From positions 1 to 19,845 of the forward strand of contig JAMOUL010000400.1 of assembly GCA_027062035.1 (NCBI GenBank): a stretch of 19,845 bases of DNA, read 5' to 3'. A model generated the notes under the pieces. The model made no database searches and was not told the origin of the DNA. It saw only the letters and a list, made by a program, of their open reading frames with translations. Position numbers and translations under genes: made by a program. Position 1 is the first letter of the stretch, and every line of letters begins with the position of its first letter. Shown here in pieces: positions 7,196-14,532 of the stretch. The DNA comes from Candidatus Aminicenantota bacterium. Lineage in GTDB: Bacteria; Acidobacteriota; Aminicenantia; S016-38.

Positions 7196-9958
7196 ATGCG
7201 AAGAGTCCTCATAGGGCTCATGGTCCTGTTTGTGGTTGTGGGATTTGCATTTTCCCAGGCCACAACAGGTAACCTGAAAGGTATTGTAACTGATACTTCC
7301 GGGACTCCACTCCCTGGAGTATCAGTGGTTATTAAGGGGCCTAAACTGATCGGTGAAAGGGTGGTTGTAACCGACGCCAACGGAAACTTTGTCGTCCCGG
7401 CCATTCCACCTGGAACCTACACTGTAACTGCAACTCTCTCCGGCTTCAAAAAGGCCGAGAAGAAGGGAGTGGTTGTTTATCTTGAAAAGACAACCTTCGT
7501 AAAGCTCGTTCTCGAACAGGGTGAAATTTCCGAAACCATTGAGGTAACAGCCGCAGCGCCTGCAGTTGACATTACCGACACCAAGGTGGCAATGAACGTA
7601 AAGAAGGACTTCTTTGATGCTCTTCCAAAGGGAAGAAACTTCCAGGCAATGGTCCTCATGGCTCCCTCGGTGGAATCCGGAAGGTTCGGAATCTCCGTGG
7701 GAGGAGCTACCGGTCTTGAGAACAGGTACATCATCGACGGTCTTGACACAACAGAAGTAGACCTTGGTGGTGTTGGTACCAACATCGTTTACGAGTACAT
7801 CGATGAGGTTCAGGTAAAGACCGGTGGTTACGAGGCAGAATTCCCCGGAGCCCTCGGTGGTGTTGTCAACATCATCACCAAGAGTGGTGGAAATGAATTC
7901 CACGGAAACTTCCTGTTCAACTATCGTTCTGACAAGCTCTATGCAGAGCCAAAGATCACAGTATTTGGCGGCGGCGCCATAGACAAATTCAACTATTATG
8001 ACTTTGGTCTCGGCATTGGCGGTTACATTATTAAGGATAAGATCTGGTTCTTTGCAGCAGGAACACCTTCCTTCAGAACCACCTATTTTAACCCTGTAAA
8101 CAAAGTTACAGGTGAGGTAGTACACGCTGACTACAAACAGACAACTTACAATTTCTCCGGAAAACTTACATTCCTCGTTGCCAGGAATCACACACTGACC
8201 GTATCCGTATTTGGTGACCCCAGACATGGTGTTGGTGGCAACCCCGGCACATTAAGGGATCCCAACAGCGATTACAGAGCTGAGAGAACCGGTGGAACAT
8301 ACAACGTAGCCGCCAAGTATGAGGGAATGTTTGGTACTGACTGGATCGTAACAGCTCTCGTCGGTAGGTATTTTGACCACACCAAAACACTCCCTGAAAG
8401 CGGTGACCTCACCAAACCGGTATTTATCTATCAGTACGGTTCCTTCGGATATCCTCACGGATGGAGGACCGGAGGATTCGGATGGTATTCTGACCCATTC
8501 GATAAGAGCCGCTGGACCGGCAAATTTGACATCACCCGCTTCTGGGGTGCCCATACAATTAAAGCTGGATTCCAGTGGTTCAGGACGATCGAGGATAGAA
8601 ACGACGCATATACCGGAGGTTTCTACAGGGTTTACAGGGAACCCAAGGGATACTATTATGAACGTTACAGAACCACCAAGGGCGATGCCTATACCGATGA
8701 CTTTGCATTATTCATTCAGGATTCCTGGCAGATCGGCAGATTCCACCTCAACATCGGTGTAAGGGCTGAAAGTGAAGTCCTGCACGCAACCGATCCTTCC
8801 AAGTTCTTCAAACCTCACGAAGCAGTCATTTCCTGGGGCTTCAAAGACATGCTTGCTCCCAGGATTGGATTCTCCTATGATGTCTTTGGCGATGGAACAA
8901 CCAAGATTTTCGGTTCCTATGGTAAGTTCTTTGAAATAGTTCCCATGGATATTAACGCCAGGACCTTCGGTTATGAAGAGGATACCATTTACTTCTATAC
9001 TATGAGTGGACACCTCTTCTACACATGGCTAATCGGTCATGAACCTCCACCAATACAGCCCGGAATCAAACCCCCATATCAGCATGAGTTCATCCTTGGT
9101 GTGGAAAGGGAACTTACCAAGGACCTCACCCTGAGTGTAAGGGGAATTTACAAGAAACTGGGAAGGATTGTTGAAGATGGTTCCTTCGACGGAGGAGAGA
9201 TGTACTTCCTCTTCAACCCGGGAGAATGGGAACCTGAAGGTATTGTAAGACCGGCAGACTACAGCCGTTGTCCGGATGAATACCTCCACTTCCCCAAGGC
9301 CCTCAGGTGGTACAAGGCAGTGGAAGTTGTGCTCAACAAGCACTTCTCCCACAACTATCAGTTCGTCCTTTCCTATACCTATGGAAGGGCCTATGGAAAC
9401 ATTCCAGGACTTGCATTCGAAGAATATGGTCAGGCAGACCCCAACATTACAGCAGAATTTGACTTCCCTGAACTCATGTACAATGCTGAAGGATATCTGC
9501 CCAATGACAGAAAGCACAGATTCAAATTTGATGGTGTCTATGTATTCCCATTCGGACTTTCCATCGGTACATCTGTAAGGTATATCAACGGTAAACCTTA
9601 CACAGCCATGGGAAGGAACGAGTGGTACGGACCAATCGCATTCCTCGATCAGAGAGGAACAACCGGAAGACTTCCCAACCAGTTCCACATTGACCTCCAC
9701 GTCGCCTACTCCCACAAGATCGCCGGAAAGTACAAGCTCACCCTCCTTGCAGACATCTTTAACGTGAATAACGGCAGAGAAATGACCGAGATCTATACCA
9801 TTTACGATAATGACCACTACTATGGCTACTCCGATAATCCAAGCACCATATATCCTCCATGGACCAAGCCAGCTGCGCCTTCCAACCCATATTATGGCGA
9901 AGCAAGAGCTTATCACGGTCCAAGGTCTGCAATACTTGGTCTGCGTTTCGAGTTCTAA
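7196..9958 (+). CDS. TonB-dependent outer-membrane receptor with N-terminal carboxypeptidase-regulatory-like domain
   Basis: 920 residues. It should form a 22-strand outer-membrane barrel that takes up a large or scarce substrate using TonB energy; the substrate cannot be read from sequence. Order: signal peptide ending FAFSQ (1-21), carboxypeptidase-regulatory-like domain (about 25-107), a TonB-box-like ETIEVTA (113-119), plug domain (about 135-235, including IIDGLD and GGVVNIITKSGGNEFHG), then the barrel ending in LRFEF with the C-terminal phenylalanine typical of BAM substrates. I chose the ATG at 7196, 5 nt after AGGAGG; the in-frame GTG at 7190 overlaps the ribosome site. The gene is monocistronic between two terminators. 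Codon use is distinct, with few ATA codons and many ATC/TTC/TAC/AAC codons, suggesting high expression. Confidence 0.93.
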   Translation: MRRVLIGLMVLFVVVGFAFSQATTGNLKGIVTDTSGTPLPGVSVVIKGPKLIGERVVVTDANGNFVVPAIPPGTYTVTATLSGFKKAEKKGVVVYLEKTTFVKLVLEQGEISETIEVTAAAPAVDITDTKVAMNVKKDFFDALPKGRNFQAMVLMAPSVESGRFGISVGGATGLENRYIIDGLDTTEVDLGGVGTNIVYEYIDEVQVKTGGYEAEFPGALGGVVNIITKSGGNEFHGNFLFNYRSDKLYAEPKITVFGGGAIDKFNYYDFGLGIGGYIIKDKIWFFAAGTPSFRTTYFNPVNKVTGEVVHADYKQTTYNFSGKLTFLVARNHTLTVSVFGDPRHGVGGNPGTLRDPNSDYRAERTGGTYNVAAKYEGMFGTDWIVTALVGRYFDHTKTLPESGDLTKPVFIYQYGSFGYPHGWRTGGFGWYSDPFDKSRWTGKFDITRFWGAHTIKAGFQWFRTIEDRNDAYTGGFYRVYREPKGYYYERYRTTKGDAYTDDFALFIQDSWQIGRFHLNIGVRAESEVLHATDPSKFFKPHEAVISWGFKDMLAPRIGFSYDVFGDGTTKIFGSYGKFFEIVPMDINARTFGYEEDTIYFYTMSGHLFYTWLIGHEPPPIQPGIKPPYQHEFILGVERELTKDLTLSVRGIYKKLGRIVEDGSFDGGEMYFLFNPGEWEPEGIVRPADYSRCPDEYLHFPKALRWYKAVEVVLNKHFSHNYQFVLSYTYGRAYGNIPGLAFEEYGQADPNITAEFDFPELMYNAEGYLPNDRKHRFKFDGVYVFPFGLSIGTSVRYINGKPYTAMGRNEWYGPIAFLDQRGTTGRLPNQFHIDLHVAYSHKIAGKYKLTLLADIFNVNNGREMTEIYTIYDNDHYYGYSDNPSTIYPPWTKPAAPSNPYYGEARAYHGPRSAILGLRFEF

Positions 9959-9975
9959 TCTGACCTGAAATAGAG

Positions 9976-10013
9976 GCCCCTGTCCCGCTTTTAGCGGGGC
10001 AGGGGCTTTTTTT
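9976..10013 (+). terminator. Strong Rho-independent terminator after the TonB receptor gene
   Basis: A 13-bp stem, GCCCCTGTCCCGC (9976-9988) with GCGGGGCAGGGGC (9994-10006) and one G-T wobble, closes loop TTTTA and is followed by seven T. It lies 18 nt after the stop codon and isolates the receptor gene from the downstream operon. Confidence 0.95.
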
Positions 10014-10111
10014 ATTGGAAAAAATTCACGGGGTATCATTCCCTCCTCATTCCGAGCGATATACGGAAGGGACAAGGCAGCACGTTAATGCGTAAACGCG
10101 AATTCGCAATA

Positions 10112-10140
10112 TTGAAAACCCCCTTTATATCTGGTATATT
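10112..10140 (+). promoter_or_regulatory. Promoter of the site-2 protease/trpS operon, predicting a leaderless mRNA
   Basis: TTGAAA (10112-10117) and TATATT (10135-10140) are spaced by exactly 17 nt, and TGG before the -10 makes it an extended -10 as well. Only 6 nt separate the -10 from the ATG at 10147, so transcription should begin at or next to that A. No Shine-Dalgarno sequence is present. Two overlapping palindromes, GCGTAAACGC (10090-10099) and GCGAATTCGC (10098-10107), sit just upstream and could be an operator. Confidence 0.7.
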
Positions 10141-10146
10141 TAGATG

Positions 10147-10824
10147 ATGAAACTATTTTCCATAGCCATACAACTGGTGGTTATTCTATTCGCCATAGTT
10201 ATCCACGAGACCAGTCATGGATATGTGGCATATCTCCTTGGGGATCCCACGGCCAAAATGAGGGGTAGATTAACCCTGAATCCTGTTTATCATATTGACC
10301 CTGTGGGAACAATAATTCTCCCACTGTTTCTTGCCATTACAGGCATGCCGGTTTTCGGCTGGGCAAAACCTGTTCCTGTGGATCCTTCCTATTTTAAGGA
10401 CTGGAGGAAGGATATGATGCTGGTGGCAATTGCCGGTCCCGGCTCAAATGTGATAGCAGCAACAGTATCGGCAGGTGCCATTCTATTGATAAAATCCATA
10501 TCCCCTGCTGCTCTACTCTATGCCATTCAGTTCCTCAATTATGGAGGGAAATTACCCCCTCTTTCATTCCTTGCACTCATATTTATCTTTTCCTTTATGC
10601 TCAACCTTTACCTCGCCATTTTCAACCTTATCCCCATACCCCCACTTGACGGAAGTAGAGTGGTGGCATGGCTCCTTCCAAGAAGGATGCTCCCTGCCTA
10701 TTACAATCTTGAAAGGTATGGATTTCTAATTTTGTTTGCCTTCATTTTCCTTGACAGTTATATAGGAATACTCAGACTCCTGGCTTCTCCGGTAAATTAT
10801 TTACTTATAAAAATTCTCTCCTGA
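10147..10824 (+). CDS. Site-2 protease family (M50) membrane metalloprotease
   Basis: An integral inner-membrane zinc protease of the compact bacterial M50 type, 225 residues from the chosen start. Zinc motif HETSH (HExxH) at 20-24 lies at the end of the first membrane helix. GRLTLNP and HIDPVGT follow, and the third zinc ligand is D168 in NLIPIPPLDG. There are about five hydrophobic segments. Substrates are unknown for this subfamily. Two adjacent ATGs (10144, 10147) are possible; the promoter geometry favours 10147. It is the first gene of the trpS-scpA-scpB run, an order seen in many bacteria, with trpS starting 8 nt after its stop. Confidence 0.9.
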   Translation: MKLFSIAIQLVVILFAIVIHETSHGYVAYLLGDPTAKMRGRLTLNPVYHIDPVGTIILPLFLAITGMPVFGWAKPVPVDPSYFKDWRKDMMLVAIAGPGSNVIAATVSAGAILLIKSISPAALLYAIQFLNYGGKLPPLSFLALIFIFSFMLNLYLAIFNLIPIPPLDGSRVVAWLLPRRMLPAYYNLERYGFLILFAFIFLDSYIGILRLLASPVNYLLIKILS

Positions 10825-10832
10825 GGTGAGAA

Positions 10833-11831
10833 ATGAAAAGAGTACTCAGTGGAATGAGACCAACAGGAAAATTGCATCTGGGCCACTGGGTAGGAGCGCT
10901 GGAAAACTGGATTCAACTACAGGATAAATACCAGTGTTTTTACGCAATAGTGGACTGGCATGCCCTTACCACAGATTACGATAGAACCGAAAAAATAAGG
11001 GAAAACATAATAGAGATAGCGGCGGACTGGCTGGCCGCCGGAATAAATCCGGAAAAATCCACCATTCTCCTTCAGAGCCTGGTAAAGCAACACGCAGAGC
11101 TTCATCTGCTTCTCTCCATGATCACCCCCCTGGGATGGCTGTTAAGGGTGCCCACATATAAGGAACAGATGCGTCAGCTTTCAGACAGGGATCTTCACAC
11201 ATACGGTTTTCTTGGATATCCGGTTCTTCAAACAGCGGACATAATAATCTACAAGGCTGAACTTGTACCGGTAGGAGAGGACCAGAAATTTCATATAGAG
11301 CTGGCAAGGGAAATTGTAAGACGCTTTAATCATTTCTATGGAGAGGTCTTTCCTGAGCCAAAGGAAATTCTAACCCCTGTCCCCAAAATACTGGGAACGG
11401 ATGGAAGAAAGATGAGCAAAAGTTATGGAAATGCCATCTTCATGGAAGATTCCCCGGAAGAACTGAAAAAGAAAATTTTTCCAATGGTAACCGATACCCG
11501 TAGAAAGAGAAGAAGCGACCCTGGCAAACCGGAGGATTGCCCTGTATGGACGTTACATAAGGCCTTCACCCCTGAGGAAAAAAGAAAGGAGCTATACGAA
11601 GGATGTACCAGGGCTACCATAGGTTGTCTGGACTGCAAAAAAGTCCTTCTTGAAGAACTCACCAGTAGATTCCAGGATTTCAGGGAGAAAAAGAACTACT
11701 ACATGAAAAGAAAGGACGAGGTTGTTGATATAATATTAGAGGGTTCTAAAAAAGCCCGTCAGGTAGCAGAACAGACTATGGAGGAAGTAAGGGAGGTGAT
11801 GGGGGTTGGAATTAGCCCTGGAAGGATTTGA
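10833..11831 (+). CDS. trpS: Tryptophanyl-tRNA synthetase, probable [4Fe-4S] type
   Basis: Class I synthetase that charges tRNA-Trp, 332 residues, the usual length. ATP-site motifs are LHLGH (14-18, the HIGH motif) and KMSKS (193-197). GEDQKFHIELAREI (148-161) is the usual active-site helix. The C-terminal anticodon-binding part has four cysteines at 236, 258, 265 and 268, giving C-x21-C-x6-C-x2-C, almost the pattern of the Fe-S cluster in Thermotoga maritima TrpRS (C-x22-C-x6-C-x2-C). A cluster is therefore likely, though not proven. GAGGTGA precedes the ATG. It overlaps scpA by 26 nt. Confidence 0.95.
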   Translation: MKRVLSGMRPTGKLHLGHWVGALENWIQLQDKYQCFYAIVDWHALTTDYDRTEKIRENIIEIAADWLAAGINPEKSTILLQSLVKQHAELHLLLSMITPLGWLLRVPTYKEQMRQLSDRDLHTYGFLGYPVLQTADIIIYKAELVPVGEDQKFHIELAREIVRRFNHFYGEVFPEPKEILTPVPKILGTDGRKMSKSYGNAIFMEDSPEELKKKIFPMVTDTRRKRRSDPGKPEDCPVWTLHKAFTPEEKRKELYEGCTRATIGCLDCKKVLLEELTSRFQDFREKKNYYMKRKDEVVDIILEGSKKARQVAEQTMEEVREVMGVGISPGRI

Positions 11832-12513
11832 AGGAAGCATTGAGCTTCTGTATGAACTGGTAAAGAAAAGCATTGTAGAGGTTTCGAGAATATCTCTCAG
11901 TCACATTGCCCACAGGATTCTGGAATACCTCAGGAGTCCGGAAATGGACCTCAACAGGGCTTCCCACTACCTTTATCTCCTATCTCTTTTAATGATTATT
12001 AAACTTTCCCTTTTAATCCCATCTGAAGCCAATCTTGAAGAAGAAGTAGAGGTAGAAGAAGAACGCGATTTTTCATGGCTTGAGAAAGCCAGGGAACGGG
12101 TTGAGGCTATATACAATCACAGGGAAAAATACCTGCACCACAGAAGGGAGGGTAAATTCCCTTATAAAATAGAGGTGCTTGCAGACCTGGAGGATTTCAT
12201 AGATGCATATTTTTCCATCCTTAGAAGAGAAGCTGCCAGAAGGAATCTGGAGGAAAGAATAGGCACAAGGGATTTTTCGACCCTGATGGAAAGGACAGTC
12301 AAGTATATAGAGGAAATGGAAAAATTTTCCCTGATAGATCTGGTACGTCTATCCAGGGACGGAGAAGAGGCGGTATTCATGTTTTTCTTCCTTCTGGAAC
12401 TTCTGAGAAGGGGAGAAATAATAGCATTACAGGAACAACCATTTTCCCAGATTCTTGTATGGACGAGGGAGGCATTTGAAAATGAATTTGAAAGAATTGA
12501 AAGCCCTTCTTGA
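11806..12513 (+). CDS. scpA: ScpA, segregation and condensation protein A (kleisin)
   Basis: Kleisin subunit of the bacterial condensin Smc-ScpA-ScpB, bridging the Smc heads and binding ScpB. 235 residues, typical length. The N-terminal signature FEGSIELLYELV (8-19) matches the family FEGPLDLLL pattern, with S in place of P. The hydrophobic helix ASHYLYLLSLLMIIKLSLLIP follows (about 49-69), then an acidic linker (EEEVEVEEERD) and a C-terminal winged-helix region. The TTG start is supported by GGAGGTGAT 5 nt upstream and an in-frame TGA at 11797 that excludes longer versions. It overlaps trpS by 26 nt and scpB by 32 nt. The smc gene is not in the window. Confidence 0.9.
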   Translation: MELALEGFEGSIELLYELVKKSIVEVSRISLSHIAHRILEYLRSPEMDLNRASHYLYLLSLLMIIKLSLLIPSEANLEEEVEVEEERDFSWLEKARERVEAIYNHREKYLHHRREGKFPYKIEVLADLEDFIDAYFSILRREAARRNLEERIGTRDFSTLMERTVKYIEEMEKFSLIDLVRLSRDGEEAVFMFFFLLELLRRGEIIALQEQPFSQILVWTREAFENEFERIESPS

Positions 12514-12991
12514 AGCCTTCATGTTTTTAAGCGAAGGTCCGCTTATACCGGATGAAGTAGCAAGAAAACTCGGAGTAACTGTAGGAGACGTCGAGAAGGC
12601 GCTGGAAGATTTGAAGCGGGAACTAAATTCGGACCATAGGGGTATACAAATAGAACGTTCAGCCGGCGGCTATTTTCTTGTGACAAAACCAGAGCTTTAT
12701 GATCAACTCATGAAACTGAGCCCGGTAAAGAAAAGAAGGCTTTCGAAAGCTTCCCTGGAAACACTTGCAATAATAGCATACAGACAGCCCATATCACTGC
12801 CGGAAATTAACGAAATAAGGGGAAGAGATTCATCATTTCCCCTATCCACATTGATAGAAAGGGGCCTTGTAAAGGCAGTGGGCAGAAAGAGCATACCGGG
12901 AAGACCCTTCCTGTATGCAACCACAGAAGAATTTCTAAAACTATTCGGCCTTAATTCCCTGGAGGAGCTCCCCCGTGAAGATAAGGCTTGA
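12482..12991 (+). CDS. scpB: ScpB, segregation and condensation protein B
   Basis: Winged-helix partner of ScpA in the condensin complex; it dimerises and binds the kleisin. 169 residues from the ATG at 12482, which has GGGAGG 9 nt upstream; a TTG nine codons earlier is open but has no ribosome site. Diagnostic segments: EAFMFLSEGPL near the N-terminus, then LETLAIIAYRQPISLPEINEIRG (split: LETLAIIAYRQP, then EINEIRG), L-I-E-R-G-L-V-K and GRPFLYATTEEFLKLFGL. It overlaps scpA by 32 nt and the following gene by 17 nt. Confidence 0.93.
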   Translation: MNLKELKALLEAFMFLSEGPLIPDEVARKLGVTVGDVEKALEDLKRELNSDHRGIQIERSAGGYFLVTKPELYDQLMKLSPVKKRRLSKASLETLAIIAYRQPISLPEINEIRGRDSSFPLSTLIERGLVKAVGRKSIPGRPFLYATTEEFLKLFGLNSLEELPREDKA

Positions 12992-13685
12992 TAAATTACT
13001 TCAGGAAGCAGGGATAGCTTCAAGGAAAAAGGCAGCAGAAATAATAAAGGAAGGTTCCATTCTGGTGGATGGGGAAGTAGTACAGGATCCGGCAAGAAGG
13101 GTGGACCCATCAAAGGAAAAGGTATTTTTCGGAAACATAAGGGTAAAGCCAGCGAGGAAAAAACTGGTTTATATAGCCAATAAGCCAAAGGGCTACCTGG
13201 CTTCCTTCTGGGGAAAGGACAATATGTATCAGTTTTTCAGAAAATATGCAAACAGGGTTTATCCCGACGCTCTTCTTCCAAAATTTGCCTCTGGCCTGAT
13301 CTTACTTCTGAACGACCCGGAACTGTCCGAAGCCCTGAGTCAAAGGGATCTGCCCTCTGTGTACCGCTTAAAACTTAAGGGCAATCTAACGGATAAGGAC
13401 AGGGACAAACTCTTAAAGGGGATGAAAATTGATGACAGATTTGTTAGGGTGGACAAATTTCTCTCCCACTATAAAAGGGGAGATAAGGTAATTGCTGTTA
13501 TAACCTTTACACACAGATTCCCGTCCATGCTTGGCAAAATGTTCCTTAGAAGAGATCTATCCCTGCTTGCAATGACCCGACTCTCCCTGGGTCCACTCAA
13601 GCTGGGTAAACTTAAGGGTGGAGAAGCCAGGGAGGCAACCAGACAGGAGATAGAGGCTTTAAGAAAAGCTCTGGAACTGGTATAA
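12975..13685 (+). CDS. S4-domain protein of the RsuA/RluB pseudouridine synthase family, apparently lacking the catalytic aspartate
   Basis: 236 residues. An intact S4 RNA-binding domain (1-58: RLDKLLQEAGIASRKKA, then VDGEVV) precedes a pseudouridine-synthase-like domain recognisable from ANKPKGYLAS (68-77), SGLILLLND (106-114) and LSLGPLKLGKLKGGEARE (203-220). The family motif GRLD-x4-GLLL, whose D is the catalytic nucleophile, reads ALLP-KFASGLIL, placing P102 where D is required. The later EGR-N/K-RQVRRM motif is also gone (HRFPSMLGKMF). It is therefore probably a non-catalytic RNA-binding protein, perhaps acting on rRNA or ribosome assembly; this is inference. The frame is undamaged, so it is not a decaying pseudogene. 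The start is GTG with GGAGG 9 nt upstream, overlapping scpB by 17 nt. rluB is commonly found after scpB. Confidence 0.82.
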   Translation: MKIRLDKLLQEAGIASRKKAAEIIKEGSILVDGEVVQDPARRVDPSKEKVFFGNIRVKPARKKLVYIANKPKGYLASFWGKDNMYQFFRKYANRVYPDALLPKFASGLILLLNDPELSEALSQRDLPSVYRLKLKGNLTDKDRDKLLKGMKIDDRFVRVDKFLSHYKRGDKVIAVITFTHRFPSMLGKMFLRRDLSLLAMTRLSLGPLKLGKLKGGEAREATRQEIEALRKALELV

Positions 13686-13686
13686 T
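13678..13686 (+). promoter_or_regulatory. Extended -10 element in front of the folD-like gene
   Basis: TGGTATAAT is a perfect extended -10 spanning the last codons and the stop of the upstream gene. The -35 position holds only TTTAAG. Six nt separate the box from the ATG at 13693, and there is no Shine-Dalgarno sequence, so a leaderless transcript is predicted in addition to any readthrough from upstream. Confidence 0.5.
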
Positions 13687-13692
13687 TCCTGG

Positions 13693-14532
13693 ATGAAGGA
13701 TAAAATAAAGGAAAGGAAAAAGGAAATTTCCAGAAGGATAAAGGAGGAAATTTCTCTTATTACCAGCAAAATAAAAAGAGCCCCTGTATTGCTTTCTGTA
13801 AAAATAGGAGAAGACCCCTCATCTGATGTGTATAGAAAGAGCCTGTTCAGACTGGGACAGAAACTCGGGATTGAGGTCGTACTGAGGGAAGGAGATGAAG
13901 CTCAGGGTAAAAAGCTCATAGAAGAAGGCAACAGGGACAATGGCATAGATGGAATCATTGTCCACTGCCTCAGGGAAAATCTTCTCTACTTTACTCAGCT
14001 GCTGGCTCCTGAAAAGGATGTTGAAGGTCTTTCTCCCTGGAATCTGGGAAAATTGATCCGGGGTGAAGATGCCCTCTATCCTGCAACTCCCCTTTCGGTG
14101 CTTGAAATTCTGGACCTTCTTAAATTTGACCCAGTCGGGAAAAGAGCCCTTATAATCGGGCGAAGTCTTATAGTAGGAAAGCCCCTCTTTCTGCTCCTTC
14201 TCAGAAGGCATGCCACCATAACGGTGGCTCATTCGAAGACCAGAAACCTAAAGGAGCTGGCTTTAAATTCAGAGTTAATAGTGGTCGCAGCCGGAAGGGC
14301 AGGACTATTAAAACCAGACATGGTAAGGGAAGGGACCCTGGTTATTGATGTCGGAATAAACGTGGTAAAAGGAGAAATAAAGGGAGATGTGGACCCTGCG
14401 GTTGGAGAAAAGGCTATACTCACACCGGTTCCCGGTGGAGTGGGAACATTTACATCCTATATGCTATTTTCCAATCTTATAAAATCCATGAGGAGGAAAA
14501 TTGAGGGAGAAACCGGCAATAGTGCAATCTGA
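13693..14532 (+). CDS. folD: FolD-like methylenetetrahydrofolate dehydrogenase/cyclohydrolase family protein with altered active site
   Basis: 279 residues, usual FolD length. FolD normally interconverts methylene-, methenyl- and formyl-tetrahydrofolate in the cytosol. The dinucleotide half is well conserved: GRSLIVGKP (156-164), ATITVAHSKT (174-183), VIDVGIN (217-223), GDVD (231-234), TPVPGGVGT (244-252). The folate half is altered: in the Y-x3-K motif Y47 is kept but the catalytic lysine position is L51; VQLPLP reads VHCLRE (90-95); KDVDG is KDVEG; PCTP is PATP. Work on human and bacterial enzymes shows the lysine is essential for cyclohydrolase activity, so this protein may be dehydrogenase-only or have another role. 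The start ATG has no Shine-Dalgarno sequence but a -10 box 6 nt upstream. It overlaps the helicase gene by 32 nt. Confidence 0.85.
   Translation: MKDKIKERKKEISRRIKEEISLITSKIKRAPVLLSVKIGEDPSSDVYRKSLFRLGQKLGIEVVLREGDEAQGKKLIEEGNRDNGIDGIIVHCLRENLLYFTQLLAPEKDVEGLSPWNLGKLIRGEDALYPATPLSVLEILDLLKFDPVGKRALIIGRSLIVGKPLFLLLLRRHATITVAHSKTRNLKELALNSELIVVAAGRAGLLKPDMVREGTLVIDVGINVVKGEIKGDVDPAVGEKAILTPVPGGVGTFTSYMLFSNLIKSMRRKIEGETGNSAI

Noticed and set aside
7023..7214. Small plus-strand open frame of 63 codons before the TonB receptor
   Set aside because: It starts in the T-tract of the terminator without a ribosome site, is AT-driven in composition and runs into the receptor coding sequence in another frame.
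7322..8227. Minus-strand open frame of 301 codons inside the TonB receptor gene
   Set aside because: It is a by-product of the receptor's codon bias; the product is cysteine/valine-rich without recognisable domains, and the sense strand encodes a clear receptor.
9029..10075. Minus-strand open frame of 348 codons over the receptor's 3' end and terminator
   Set aside because: It runs through a strong terminator hairpin and is antisense to conserved barrel strands, with no recognisable domain.
12703..13188. Minus-strand open frame of 161 codons over scpB and the S4 gene
   Set aside because: Antisense shadow across two overlapping, clearly recognisable genes; proline/leucine-rich with no domain.
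12975..13685. Decaying pseudogene interpretation of the pseudouridine-synthase-like gene
   Set aside because: There is no frameshift or internal stop, the S4 domain and C-terminal segments are well kept, and it has a good ribosome site; loss of motifs is confined to the active-site loops.
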